The notes under the pieces are model-generated. The model saw nothing but the letters and a program-made list of their open reading frames with translations, was not told the origin of the DNA and searched no databases. A DNA stretch of 64,000 nt from JAAYPI01 sp963668615 (lineage in GTDB: Bacteria; Bacteroidota; Bacteroidia; Bacteroidales; Paludibacteraceae): the NCBI GenBank assembly GCA_963668615.2, contig CAXXCL010000001.1:124001-188000 (forward strand). The letters run 5' to 3'. Positions 45,585 through 55,754 of the stretch are shown here, one piece after another; within the stretch, counting starts at the first letter, position 1; every line of letters starts with the position of its first letter. Made by a program: the position numbers and the translations under genes.

Positions 45585-48500
45585 TTAGCCCTTTATTTCC
45601 ATAAATATATTGTAAGCCATGGTTATCGAATCTATCGAAGAAACAAGAAGAGACCTTTTACCATTCTGCTCCCGAAACTGCGTGCGTCGAGGATGAGACT
45701 GAGCATATAGAAGAATATTGCCGAATACTTGCGATTGATAATATCTTGAGTTGAAATCGGAAACAAAGTAGGCTGTCATTTTACCATTTTTCATAACCAA
45801 CTTTTCTATACCCATGTCAGAACATAACCAACGTAATCGAACGACTTGTATCAACTCTTTCGAGACAATCGGCAGTTCGCCAAAACGGTCGGTTAGTTCA
45901 TATTCAAATGCAACAAGATTTTCTTCATCAGAAATGGAATCCAATCGTTTATATAAATCCATTCTTTCAGAAATATTTTGGATATATTCGTTGGGAAATA
46001 ACAGTTCCATATCCGATTCAAACTGACAATCGTTAACGAATTTACCGGTTGTTTGTTCTTCTTCCGATTCAAAAACACCTTCAAACTCTTCGTGTTTCAA
46101 TTCCCAAACAGCCTCATCCAAAATACGATGGTAGGTTTCGTAACCTAAATCGGTAATAAAACCACTTTGTTCTCCGCCCAAAATATTACCGGCACCACGA
46201 ATATCCAAATCTTGCATAGCAATATGAATTCCACTACCTAAATCGGACAAATTTTCAATGGCTTGCAAACGTCTTCTGGCATCGGATGGCAAACTGCTAA
46301 TAGGAGGTGAAATAAGGTAACAAAAAGCTTTTCTGTTTGTGCGACCTACCCGACCACGCAACTGATGTAAATCACTTAATCCGAAATTTTGGGCATTATT
46401 GATAATTATCGTATTAACATTCGGAATATCTACCCCTGATTCAATAATAGATGTACACAAAAGAATGTCGTATTCATAATTGATGAAATCAAGAATGATA
46501 TCCTCTAATTTTTCGCTTTCCATTTGTCCATGACCGACGGCTACCCTAGCCTTTGGCAACAACCGTTTGATATGCATTTCCAGGTCAAGAAGGTTGCTGA
46601 TTCGGTTATTGACAAAAAAAACCTGACCATTACGGCTAATTTCAAATTCAATGGCTTCTTTAATAATATCATCATCAAAATGCACAAGTTCTGTTTGCAC
46701 AGGATAACGGTTAGGCGGAGGTGTTGTCATTACCGACAAATCGCGAGCTCCCATCAAAGAAAATTGCAATGTACGAGGTATTGGCGTTGCCGTAAGCGTT
46801 AGCGTATCCAAATTAGCCCGCATTTGCCTTAATTTTTCCTTGGTACTGACTCCAAATTTTTGTTCTTCGTCAATAATAAGCAACCCTAAATCCTTAAACA
46901 CAATTTCTTTACCCAATATTTTGTGGGTACCAATCAAAATATCTATTTTCCCTTCTTTGATTCTTTCTATAATATCCTTAACATCAGAAGGTTTACGTGC
47001 TCTACTGAGGTACTCTACGGTACAAGGAAATTTTCGTAGTCTTTTGGAAAATGTTTTGTGATGTTGAAAAGCCAAAACAGTTGTTGGCACCAACACCGCC
47101 ACTTGCTTATTATCAGCCACAGCCTTAAAAGCCGCTCTTATCGCTACTTCTGTTTTACCAAAACCTACGTCGCCACAAATAAGTCTATCCATAGGCTTGT
47201 CGCTCTCCATATCTTTCTTGATAGCTAATGTGCTTTTGTATTGATCAGGGGTATCTTCATACAAAAAAGAAGCTTCCAATTCTTTTTGCAAATAGCTGTC
47301 GGGAGAAAAAGCAAATCCTTTTTCGTTTTTTCTTTTTGCGTATAAAGCAATCAAGTCACGAGCAATATCCTTAACCTTTTTCTTGGTCTTTTCTTTTAAG
47401 TTATTCCAAGCCGCCGTACCCAACTTATTAACTTTGGGAGGTTCACCTTCTTTGCTTTTAAACTTAGAGATACGGTGCAAAGAATGAATATTGACAAAAA
47501 TGATATCATCATCTTTATACAAGAGTTTGATTACTTCCTGAACCTTTCCATTAATCTCAGTACGTATTAAGCCACCAAACTTACCGACACCATGCTCCGA
47601 ATGGACTACATAATCACCCACCTGAAACTGCATCAATTCTTTGAGAGAAAGCACCACTTTTCCGGCTTTCGTCTTATTCGATTTCAAGGAATATTTATGG
47701 TATCTATCAAATATTTGATGGTCAGTATAAACAGCAATCTTCAAATCGTGATCAACAAAACCTTCATGTATGGTATTATTTACGGGAGTAAACGTTATTT
47801 GGTAATTTCTGTCGGCAAAAATATCTTTTAACCGTTCCGTCTGTTTTGGATTATCACTCAAAACGAAAATTCGGTATCCATTTTTGGTTGCAGAAATGAA
47901 ATTTTCAGCAGTAAGTTCAAAATTCTTATGAAAAACAGGTTGAATGCTTTGATTAAAGTTCAAACTATTCTGAGATTTAAAATAATTAGTTGTTCCAAAC
48001 TCAATTAATTTGTACCTATGGAACATATCCAAACAAGTTGCCGAATCAATAAAAGCTTCTCCTTCAACATTTTCAACAAATATCTTATCCACAACCTCCA
48101 AAGTATACCCTACATTATTCAGGCAAAAGAGGGTCTCTGACGGAATAAAATCAAAAAGTGAAATCAAGTTATCCGTTTCGGTATTCACAAGATTCGACAC
48201 AACTGATATTTCATCTTGAGACTCCACCGAAAGCTGATTTTCAATGTCAAAGGTGCGGATACTATCTATTTCATCGCCAAAAAAGTCGATACGATAAGGA
48301 TAATTATTCGAGTATGAAAAGACATCGACTAAACTACCTCGCACCGAAAATTGTCCGGGTTCATAGACAAAATCGACCCGTTCAAAACCATATTCCGTTA
48401 GCACGTCGATCACAAAATCTATATCCGTTTTTTCGTGCAAACTGAGATGCAATGTTTCCTTGCTTAATTGGTGCTGACTGATCACTTTTTCTGCGATAGC

Positions 48501-48884
48501 TTCGGGGTAAGTAACCAAGGTCCACTTTTTACGTTGATTGATAGCATTCAAGGCTTCGGTACGCAAAACCTGATTGGCCGCATCTTTTTGTAATCCTTCT
48601 TTTATTTTTTTCTTGTAAGAAGAAGGAAAATAAAAAATCGCATCATCATCCTCCCCGGATATTTGGATCAAATCATTGTAAAAATAACCTGCCTCTTCCG
48701 AATCCTGTAAAATATAAATACAAGGGTGTTCGCGATTTTTTAGGCAAGGTTGTAAAAAAAAGGCACAGGAAGACCCGCAAAAACCATTGATTTGCAGGTT
48801 TTTGGAAGAAGATTTTCCCCATTTCTGAATATCAGATATTTGAGGATGTAATTTGATAACATTAAAAAACTCCGTTATATCCAC
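45585..48884 (-). CDS. mfd: Transcription-repair coupling factor
   Basis: 1099 residues. The N-terminal region (1-~340) is UvrB-like, with a CarD-type RNAP-interacting domain next (FQVGDYVVHSEHGVGKFGG, ~415). The RecG-like ATPase follows: Walker A GDVGFGKTEVA (~570), IIDEEQKFGV box, TLTATPIPRTL and a C-terminal TRCF domain. Mfd displaces stalled RNA polymerase at lesions and recruits UvrA. Length is near that of E. coli Mfd. A TTG-N18-TAACTTTG promoter lies upstream. Confidence 0.97.
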   Translation of the reverse strand: MDITEFFNVIKLHPQISDIQKWGKSSSKNLQINGFCGSSCAFFLQPCLKNREHPCIYILQDSEEAGYFYNDLIQISGEDDDAIFYFPSSYKKKIKEGLQKDAANQVLRTEALNAINQRKKWTLVTYPEAIAEKVISQHQLSKETLHLSLHEKTDIDFVIDVLTEYGFERVDFVYEPGQFSVRGSLVDVFSYSNNYPYRIDFFGDEIDSIRTFDIENQLSVESQDEISVVSNLVNTETDNLISLFDFIPSETLFCLNNVGYTLEVVDKIFVENVEGEAFIDSATCLDMFHRYKLIEFGTTNYFKSQNSLNFNQSIQPVFHKNFELTAENFISATKNGYRIFVLSDNPKQTERLKDIFADRNYQITFTPVNNTIHEGFVDHDLKIAVYTDHQIFDRYHKYSLKSNKTKAGKVVLSLKELMQFQVGDYVVHSEHGVGKFGGLIRTEINGKVQEVIKLLYKDDDIIFVNIHSLHRISKFKSKEGEPPKVNKLGTAAWNNLKEKTKKKVKDIARDLIALYAKRKNEKGFAFSPDSYLQKELEASFLYEDTPDQYKSTLAIKKDMESDKPMDRLICGDVGFGKTEVAIRAAFKAVADNKQVAVLVPTTVLAFQHHKTFSKRLRKFPCTVEYLSRARKPSDVKDIIERIKEGKIDILIGTHKILGKEIVFKDLGLLIIDEEQKFGVSTKEKLRQMRANLDTLTLTATPIPRTLQFSLMGARDLSVMTTPPPNRYPVQTELVHFDDDIIKEAIEFEISRNGQVFFVNNRISNLLDLEMHIKRLLPKARVAVGHGQMESEKLEDIILDFINYEYDILLCTSIIESGVDIPNVNTIIINNAQNFGLSDLHQLRGRVGRTNRKAFCYLISPPISSLPSDARRRLQAIENLSDLGSGIHIAMQDLDIRGAGNILGGEQSGFITDLGYETYHRILDEAVWELKHEEFEGVFESEEEQTTGKFVNDCQFESDMELLFPNEYIQNISERMDLYKRLDSISDEENLVAFEYELTDRFGELPIVSKELIQVVRLRWLCSDMGIEKLVMKNGKMTAYFVSDFNSRYYQSQVFGNILLYAQSHPRRTQFREQNGKRSLLVSSIDSITMAYNIFMEIKG

Positions 48885-48900
48885 GGGTAAATAATTTCTG

Positions 48901-48929
48901 CAAAGTTACTCTTTTTACACCGGAAACAA
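48901..48929 (-). promoter_or_regulatory. mfd promoter
   Basis: On the minus strand TTG (48929-48927), 18 bp, TAACTTTG (48908-48901), 17 bp before the ATG. Confidence 0.55.
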
Positions 48930-48943
48930 CTAATCTGCATAAA

Positions 48944-50899
48944 TCAGGCAAGATTAACCCGACGTATCTTTCTTTTGTATTCCGTATTAATTACCAAAGG
49001 GACTGACTCTACATGTACATTGCTGGTATCCAAACCGTAAGCTTTAGTTTCGGGAATACCTAAATGTCTGATATAGTTATACAAGCCCATCGTCATTCGC
49101 TCTTTAAGACTAAAGCCTTGACTTTGGTTATAAACACGATGAATAATAATAAAACGGAAATCACCGGGAATATTATTTTTCCTCAAAGAGGGGTAACTAC
49201 TCGTCAAATCAAACTCTTTATTTTCAACCAATTCACTTATAATCTGTCTAAAATAAATATTTATTAACGGCTGAATTTTGAAACCTATGTTCATATTAAT
49301 ACGATACAAAGTTCCCGGAATCAATTTTTCAAAGGTATAATCCAAAGTTGTTGGTTCATCAACATGATTAACATGAAGGATCCAGTAATTATCGGCTCTT
49401 TTGGGTTGTTTGTTTATAATAGAATAAATAATTTTATTCTCAATATCCGTTTTAAAATCAGCTTTACTAAGATAAACCAAATTAGTGGAATATTTTGGAA
49501 TTGTTTCATCAGCACTCAAATCGGAAATAATCTGATAGTATGATTTTATTTTGAGAAATTGTAGATGCTTATTCTTAATAATACGGGCATTATACCAAAC
49601 AAACATAACTGTCGCAATAACGCCTGCAATAAAGATTGTAACCCAACCTCCATGCATAAATTTAAACATATTGGCGGTCAAGAATGACAATTCTATCGTC
49701 ATAAAGAGTCCGACAATGGGAACAATAAAAATGGTCTTAACAGTCTTCTTGTGCAAATAGAAAGCAAGCAATATGGTCGTCATAAGCATCGTAATAGTAA
49801 TTGACAACCCATAAGCAGCTTCCATGTTGCTTGATGTTTGAAAAAACAACACCATCATCACACAAAATACATACAAAAACCAATTGACAAAAGGAATGTA
49901 CAATTGACCTTTTACTTGAGTAGGATATTTAATTCGCTGACGTGGCCAAAAATTTAGACTCATAGCCTCACTAAAAATGGAAAATGAACCGCTAATGAGA
50001 GCCTGACTGGCAATAACAGCAGCAATAGTTGCCATTGCTACACCAAAAACAAGAAAACTTTGAGGCATCAACGCATAAAAAGGATTGATAGTAGTTGTTA
50101 TATCGCCCATATGAGTTAAAATCCAAGCTCCCTGTCCCAAATAATTTAAAATCAAGGTACATTTTACAAAAATCCAACTGATTCGAATATTTTTAATTCC
50201 ACAATGACCTAAGTCTGAATAAAGAGCCTCAGCACCCGTTGTACACAAAAAGACAGCTCCAAGAATTAAAAACCAGTTAGGATAGTGTACTAGTAAGTGT
50301 ATAGCATAATAGGGATTAAAAGCTTTTAGAATGGGAGTAAAATGAATTATTTGAGACAAACCAAGCACACCTAACATACTAAACCAAATAACCATAAGCG
50401 GCCCAAATGATTTCCCAATAGCCTTAGTACCAAACTGTTGTATAATAAATAAAACAGAAATAATAGCAATGCTAATCGGAACAACAGGAGTTTCACTATT
50501 AAGACCTTTCAAACCCTCAATAGCCGATACAACCGTGATAGAAGGAGTTATAATACCATCGGCTATTAAAGTACTAGCTCCAATAATCGCAATAAGGTAC
50601 AACCATTTATTCTTTTTTTTGCGTACTAAAGCATACAATGCCAATATACCACCCTCGCCCTTGTTATCAGCTCGCAAGGTAATTAACACGTATTTAATGG
50701 TAGTTTGTAACGTTAATGTCCAAATTATACAAGAAACTGCACCTATGATGTAATCGACATCAAAATTGGCATTAGCCCCAATAATGGCCTTCATAACATA
50801 CAAAGGAGAAGTTCCTATGTCTCCATAAACAATACCTAACGTAACTATCAAACCCCAGAATCCCAATTTATTGAGATGTTCTGCTTTATTATTTTCCAT
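48944..50899 (-). CDS. kup: KUP-family potassium uptake protein
   Basis: The 651-residue membrane transporter starts with the conserved TM1 LGIVYGDIGTSPLYV (~20-34), followed by ~12 hydrophobic segments (to ~430). Family motifs include GEGGILALYAL and GAEALYSDLGHCG (~220). A ~220-residue cytosolic C-terminal domain follows. It imports K+, probably with H+. It lies 60 bp upstream of mfd on the same strand. A 336-bp gap with no clear promoter precedes it. Confidence 0.95.
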   Translation of the reverse strand: MENNKAEHLNKLGFWGLIVTLGIVYGDIGTSPLYVMKAIIGANANFDVDYIIGAVSCIIWTLTLQTTIKYVLITLRADNKGEGGILALYALVRKKKNKWLYLIAIIGASTLIADGIITPSITVVSAIEGLKGLNSETPVVPISIAIISVLFIIQQFGTKAIGKSFGPLMVIWFSMLGVLGLSQIIHFTPILKAFNPYYAIHLLVHYPNWFLILGAVFLCTTGAEALYSDLGHCGIKNIRISWIFVKCTLILNYLGQGAWILTHMGDITTTINPFYALMPQSFLVFGVAMATIAAVIASQALISGSFSIFSEAMSLNFWPRQRIKYPTQVKGQLYIPFVNWFLYVFCVMMVLFFQTSSNMEAAYGLSITITMLMTTILLAFYLHKKTVKTIFIVPIVGLFMTIELSFLTANMFKFMHGGWVTIFIAGVIATVMFVWYNARIIKNKHLQFLKIKSYYQIISDLSADETIPKYSTNLVYLSKADFKTDIENKIIYSIINKQPKRADNYWILHVNHVDEPTTLDYTFEKLIPGTLYRINMNIGFKIQPLINIYFRQIISELVENKEFDLTSSYPSLRKNNIPGDFRFIIIHRVYNQSQGFSLKERMTMGLYNYIRHLGIPETKAYGLDTSNVHVESVPLVINTEYKRKIRRVNLA

Positions 50900-51235
50900 A
50901 TTTTTTTATTTTTTCAAACTTGCACTTGAAAAATTAACCGGCTAAAGTACGACTATTCATTCGTTTTTTTACTAAAAAAACAAAAAAATTATTAGAAAAC
51001 AATAACATTGCATTACGCTGACACTTATTATTCTTCAGGAACAAACGATGTAAAATCATAATTAGAATTATTAGAAATTAAAAAACTTTATTTACGAGAA
51101 AATTTATCTATAATTTTATAAAACTTTTCATAAAAGAATAGAAAAAAAACTCACAAACCGCACAAGAATAAAAAACCTTTTCTTACTTTTGGGTTGCAAA
51201 TAAAAGAGTTGGTTAACCATAACAAATTATGATCA
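50900..51235. other. Intergenic stretch between kup and GT2 gene
   Basis: AT-rich region between divergent genes. A plus-strand -7 box TACTTTTG (51184-51191) belongs to the GT2 gene. No ORF, RNA or repeat was recognised. Confidence 0.5.
51184..51191 (+). promoter_or_regulatory. -7 box of GT2-pyrC operon
   Basis: TACTTTTG, 44 bp before the ATG at 51236. Confidence 0.45.
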
Positions 51236-51976
51236 ATGTCTGACAGTATTGTCCTCATCCCGACTTACAACGAAAAAGAAAATATTGAAAATATCATTCG
51301 TGCGATATTCGATTTACCCAAGTCGTTTCATATTTTGGTGATAGATGACAATTCACCTGATGGAACTGCTGTTATTACAAAAAGATTACAAAAAGAATTT
51401 CCGGAACAACTACATATCCTGGAAAGACAAAAAAAAGAAGGGTTAGGCAGAGCCTATATTGCTGGTTTTCAATGGGCATTGAAAAAAGAGTACGAATTCA
51501 TTTTTGAAATGGATGCCGATTTCTCCCATAATCCTAACGATTTACTTAAATTATATGCAGCTTGTACCGAAGGTGGAGCTGACCTTGCTATAGGCTCCCG
51601 TTACATTTCAGGTGTCAATGTTGTTAATTGGCCTATGGGTAGGGTACTTATGTCTTATTTTGCATCTCGATATGTTCGGTGCGTAACCGGTTTAAAGATA
51701 GCCGACACAACAGCCGGTTTTAAATGCTATAAAAGAAATGTACTTCAGACAATTGATCTCAAAAAAATAAAATTTGTCGGTTATGCCTTTCAAATAGAGA
51801 TGAAGTTCACTGCATACAAATGCGGCTTTATCATAAAGGAAGTTCCCATTATTTTTATCAACAGAGAATTAGGTGTTTCGAAAATGACCGGACACATCTT
51901 CAAAGAAGCTGTTTTGGGCGTCCTACAGCTTAAATGGCAAGGCTTTTTCAAAAAATATCCTCAAAAACAAAAATAA
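51236..51976 (+). CDS. Polyprenol monophosphomannose synthase-like GT2 glycosyltransferase
   Basis: This 246-residue GT-A enzyme follows the dolichol-phosphate mannosyltransferase pattern: PTYNEKENIENII at ~9, DDNSPDGT (~38), EMDADFSHNPNDLLKL (~92-107, with the metal-binding DAD) and PMGRVLMSYFASRYVR. No C-terminal membrane domain is present, so it is the single-domain soluble type. The donor is probably a nucleotide sugar and the acceptor a polyprenyl phosphate; the exact sugar cannot be told. It lies 24 bp before pyrC and shares its transcript. Confidence 0.88.
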   Translation: MSDSIVLIPTYNEKENIENIIRAIFDLPKSFHILVIDDNSPDGTAVITKRLQKEFPEQLHILERQKKEGLGRAYIAGFQWALKKEYEFIFEMDADFSHNPNDLLKLYAACTEGGADLAIGSRYISGVNVVNWPMGRVLMSYFASRYVRCVTGLKIADTTAGFKCYKRNVLQTIDLKKIKFVGYAFQIEMKFTAYKCGFIIKEVPIIFINRELGVSKMTGHIFKEAVLGVLQLKWQGFFKKYPQKQK

Positions 51977-52000
51977 TAATCAATTTTCACCACTTAAATC

Positions 52001-53338
52001 ATGTTACTTATACATCAGGCTCGTATTGTTAATGAAGGTCGTGTCTTCAAGGGATCCGTACTTGTTAACGAGAACAAAATTGAAGCTATTTTCAAGAATG
52101 AAGTTCCCACCTCCGTATTAGACAAAGCAGAAATAATAGATGCACAAGACTGTTTCTTATTACCGGGATTAATTGACGATCATGTTCACTTTAGGGATCC
52201 GGGATTAACACAAAAAGGAGATTTGCTTTCGGAAAGTAAAGCCGCTGTGGCTGGAGGGATAACGTCCATCATGGATATGCCAAACACAATTCCTCAAACG
52301 ACAACAAATATTCTTCTTGAAGAAAAACATGCATTAGCAGCTTCAAAATCACTAGTTAATTATTCTTTCTATCTTGGAGCAACTTGCGAGAACTTTTCCG
52401 AATTACAACAAGCAGATCCCAAGAAAGTGTGTGGCATAAAGTTATTTATGGGTTCTTCTACAGGAAACATGTTAGTAAATGACCCTGCTTTATTACAACG
52501 TATTTTCTCAGAAATCCCCTTACTTATAGCCATTCACAGCGAGGATGAGGTCTCAATTCGACAAAATATTGCACATTACAAAGAAACTGTGGGCGAAAAT
52601 ATTCCCATTACGTACCATTCTTTGATCCGTTCTGCCGAAGCCTGCTACAAAAGCACTTCTCTTGCGATTGATTTGGCAAAAAAATACCACACTCGCCTAC
52701 ACATTCTTCATGTTAGCACGGCAAAAGAAGCTGCTTTATTTGAGAACTTACCTTTAGATAAAAAAAATATAACGGCAGAAGTATCTCCTCACTATTTGTG
52801 GTTTGACGATAGTCAATACGAAACCCTCGGTGCAAAAATAAAATGTAATCCTGCTATTAAAACCAGAATGGATAAAGAAGCTCTTTTGTCTGCTTTAAAC
52901 GGCAACAAAATTGATGTAATAGGGACAGACCATGCCCCTCATTTATTATCAGAAAAAGAAGGAGATTGTCTACATGCGGCATCGGGAATACCTCAAGTGC
53001 AACACGCATTGCCCGTCATGCTTGAATTGGCAAAAAAAGGCAAAACTACCATAGAAACAGTGGTCGAAAAAATGTGTCACAATCCAGCCAAACTTTTCAA
53101 TATCGAAAAAAGAGGATTTATCCGAAAAGGTTACTATGCCGATTTAGTTATCGTAGAAAGGAACGATGCTTGGAAAGTTACACCGGAAAACTGCGTATCT
53201 AAATGCGGTTGGTCTCCTTACGAAGGAGAAACATTCTCTTCAAAAGTAGCTTACACCATTGTAAACGGAAGAATCATTTATAATAAAGGCTCTTTTGACG
53301 AAAAAAGTAAAGGGATGGCGTTGAATTTTGTAAGATAG
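52001..53338 (+). CDS. pyrC: Dihydroorotase
   Basis: A 445-residue amidohydrolase that interconverts carbamoyl-aspartate and dihydroorotate in pyrimidine synthesis. Zinc motif H61 and H63 in DDHVHFRDPG, the IKLFMGSSTGNM segment with the carbamylated-lysine candidate near ~146, HSED near ~178, LHILHVSTAKEA with another His and GTDHAPH (~307). The closing NPAKLFNIEKRG is typical. It is the long (class I) type. Allantoinase-like activity is less likely. Confidence 0.93.
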   Translation: MLLIHQARIVNEGRVFKGSVLVNENKIEAIFKNEVPTSVLDKAEIIDAQDCFLLPGLIDDHVHFRDPGLTQKGDLLSESKAAVAGGITSIMDMPNTIPQTTTNILLEEKHALAASKSLVNYSFYLGATCENFSELQQADPKKVCGIKLFMGSSTGNMLVNDPALLQRIFSEIPLLIAIHSEDEVSIRQNIAHYKETVGENIPITYHSLIRSAEACYKSTSLAIDLAKKYHTRLHILHVSTAKEAALFENLPLDKKNITAEVSPHYLWFDDSQYETLGAKIKCNPAIKTRMDKEALLSALNGNKIDVIGTDHAPHLLSEKEGDCLHAASGIPQVQHALPVMLELAKKGKTTIETVVEKMCHNPAKLFNIEKRGFIRKGYYADLVIVERNDAWKVTPENCVSKCGWSPYEGETFSSKVAYTIVNGRIIYNKGSFDEKSKGMALNFVR

Positions 53339-53367
53339 CCCAAATACTTATGGTGTGTCATGATATT

Positions 53368-53397
53368 AAACAGTGATTTGTAGGAGTCACTGTTTTT
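53368..53397 (+). terminator. pyrC terminator
   Basis: AAACAGTGA (53368-53376) / TCACTGTTT (53387-53395) with a T-run, 29 bp after the pyrC stop codon. Confidence 0.75.
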
Positions 53398-53413
53398 TCA
53401 TCTTGAAAATTGC

Positions 53414-54058
53414 CTATTTATCAGGATTTTCTTCTGCATATTTACAATAACTTCTGATACCACAAGTGTCACATTTGGGTTTACGTGCAACACAAACATA
53501 CCTTCCATGCAAAATAAGCCAATGATGAGCAATCGGGAGCAAATCGCTAGGGATATTCTTCACCAATGTTTTTTCAGTCTGCAGAGGATTTTTTGAATTA
53601 TTCGTCAACCCTATTCGGTTTGCCACACGAAAAACATGCGTATCCACAGGCATAGCAGGCTTATCAAAAGCAACAACTAACATGACATTGGCCGTTTTTC
53701 GACCAACTCCGGGCAACTGTTGCAAAAGGGCTGCATCATTGGGAACAACTCCATCAAACTTCTCTACTAACATCTGAGAAAGGGCAATCAAATGCTTAGC
53801 TTTATTGTTTGGATAAGAAATACTCTTGATGTAAGCAAATACTTCATCAAATGAAGCGTTTGCCATAGCCTGTGGTGTAGGGAAAACTTTAAACAAGGCA
53901 GGAGTCGTTATATTGACTCGTTTATCGGTACATTGTGCTGACAACACAACTGCAACCAACAATTCAAAAGGATTTTTGTATTGTAACTCCGATTTGGCAA
54001 CTGGCACATTGTGCTGAAACCACGAAATAACTTTTTGATAACGCTCTTTTTGTAACAT
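53414..54058 (-). CDS. nth: Endonuclease III
   Basis: A 214-residue base-excision repair glycosylase/AP lyase. HhH motif LPGVGRKTANVML (~112-124), with the catalytic lysine in GRKTA, the catalytic Asp in MPVDTHVFRVANR (~138) and a C-terminal 4Fe-4S cluster CVARKPKCDTCGIRSYC (C-x6-C-x2-C-x5-C). It removes oxidised pyrimidines. It lies 24 bp downstream of rng on the same strand. Length is normal. Confidence 0.95.
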   Translation of the reverse strand: MLQKERYQKVISWFQHNVPVAKSELQYKNPFELLVAVVLSAQCTDKRVNITTPALFKVFPTPQAMANASFDEVFAYIKSISYPNNKAKHLIALSQMLVEKFDGVVPNDAALLQQLPGVGRKTANVMLVVAFDKPAMPVDTHVFRVANRIGLTNNSKNPLQTEKTLVKNIPSDLLPIAHHWLILHGRYVCVARKPKCDTCGIRSYCKYAEENPDK

Positions 54059-54082
54059 CTCTAAATATGAAAAAGCGGGATA

Positions 54083-55657
54083 TTACGCCATTTCCATTTT
54101 ATCTTTCACATCAATTTCATTGCCATCTACATCAAAGAAGGCATACTGCAAAAAGGCATAACTTTGGTTGGGTAAAACCTTGACAGAAAATTTATACTTG
54201 AATTTCCACTTTGTTTTAAGTGATAGCATTCCCGAATTTATATAGGCATAAATATAAGGGTGAACAAAAAGAATAAACTTCTTGACTTTCATTTGATTGT
54301 AAATTTCATTCACCTTATTTTCGAGCATATCTACAAACAAAATAGAAGACTTGATAGTTCCGTCTCCACCACAAGTCGGACAACTTTCATGGGTATCAAC
54401 CAATGTTTGCGGACGCACTCGCTGACGAGTAATTTGCATCAAACCAAATTTTGTCAATGGCAAAATATTGTGCTTTGCACTGTCATTTTGCATATTTACC
54501 CTCATTCGTTCATACACTTCGTTCTTATGGTCAGGCTCTTGCATATCAATCAAATCAATAACAATGATACCTCCCATATCCCTCAACCTCAATTGACGTG
54601 CTACCTCATCTACCGCGGCAAGATTAACCTCCAAAGCATTCGTTTCTTGAACATTACCAGCCTTGGTACGATTACCACTATTCACATCTATCACATGCAA
54701 TGCCTCAGTGTGCTCAATAATGAGGTAAGCCCCATTTTTAAAGGGAATGAGTTTGCCAAAGGAAGACTTTACCTGTTTTGTTACATTATATGCATCGAAA
54801 ATAGGAATGTCATCTGTATAAAGCTTAACAATATCGGCTTTCCCCGGGGCAATAAGACCAACATATGCTTTTATTTCGTCATAAATGGTCCGTTCATTGA
54901 TATAAATATTCTGAAAAGAAGGATTGAAAGTGTCTCTCAAGATAGTTTCTGCCCTATTCATTTCTTCGAGCACCAATGTTGGCAAACTCTTTGATTTCTG
55001 AATTTTCTCAATAGCCTCATCCCACCTTTTGACAAGAACTTTCAACTCACTGTCGAGCTCCGCTACTTTCTTGCCTTCAGCCACAGTACGTATAATTACT
55101 CCAAAATTTCGAGGTTTTATACTCTGTAACAGTTGACGTAACCGGTTACGTTCTTCGGTCGATTTTATTTTTTGTGAAATGGATATTTTGTTTGAAAAGG
55201 GTATTAGGACTATAGAACGTCCTGCAATAGAAATTTCGGAAGTTAAACGAGGTCCTTTCGTTGAAATGGGCTCTTTGGTTACTTGGACTAAAATTTCTTG
55301 CCCTGATTTTAAAATTTCTGCAATAAATCCCTCTTTGGGTAATTCCGGCAAAAAGGTTACTTTTTGCATAGATGGGATTTTCTTTTTGTCATTTACAATC
55401 CCCTTGGTAAAATTAGCCAAGGTAAGAAAATAGTTTCCTAAGTCAAGATAATGTAAGAACGCATCTTTGGTATAACCTACATCCACAAATGTGGCATTTA
55501 ATCCCGGCATTATCTTTTTGACCTTTGCCAAGTAAATATCTCCTACCGAAAATGACACATCACGCGTCACCTTGCTAAATTCAACAAGGGAATTACCTTC
55601 CAACAAAGCAATTGAAACCTCAGAAGGTTGAACGTCAAGTATCAAATTACTATTCAT
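54083..55657 (-). CDS. rng: Ribonuclease G
   Basis: 524 residues from the ATG at 55657 (a TTG lies three codons upstream). An N-terminal S1-like domain (SVGDIYLAKVKKIMPGLNATFVDVG) is followed by the RNase E/G catalytic core (GGIIVIDLIDM and VIDVNSGNRTK with metal-binding Asp residues). The zinc-link CPTCGGDG follows, with a short C-terminal domain. RNase G matures 16S rRNA ends and degrades mRNA. No long RNase E scaffold is present. nth lies 24 bp downstream. Confidence 0.94.
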   Translation of the reverse strand: MNSNLILDVQPSEVSIALLEGNSLVEFSKVTRDVSFSVGDIYLAKVKKIMPGLNATFVDVGYTKDAFLHYLDLGNYFLTLANFTKGIVNDKKKIPSMQKVTFLPELPKEGFIAEILKSGQEILVQVTKEPISTKGPRLTSEISIAGRSIVLIPFSNKISISQKIKSTEERNRLRQLLQSIKPRNFGVIIRTVAEGKKVAELDSELKVLVKRWDEAIEKIQKSKSLPTLVLEEMNRAETILRDTFNPSFQNIYINERTIYDEIKAYVGLIAPGKADIVKLYTDDIPIFDAYNVTKQVKSSFGKLIPFKNGAYLIIEHTEALHVIDVNSGNRTKAGNVQETNALEVNLAAVDEVARQLRLRDMGGIIVIDLIDMQEPDHKNEVYERMRVNMQNDSAKHNILPLTKFGLMQITRQRVRPQTLVDTHESCPTCGGDGTIKSSILFVDMLENKVNEIYNQMKVKKFILFVHPYIYAYINSGMLSLKTKWKFKYKFSVKVLPNQSYAFLQYAFFDVDGNEIDVKDKMEMA

Positions 55658-55686
55658 AGAGAACAATTAGTATGTATTTTATGCAC

Positions 55687-55727
55687 AAAGAACAAACTCA
55701 AAATATAGATTTAAGTTTGTTCTTCTT
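55687..55727 (-). terminator. Weak hairpin between micro-gene and rng
   Basis: AAGAACAAACT (55688-55698) / AGTTTGTTCTT (55714-55724). On the minus strand it lacks a full T-run, so it may attenuate rather than end transcription. Confidence 0.4.
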
Positions 55728-55754
55728 TCGTACTGATCTAAAACTAAATAAAGA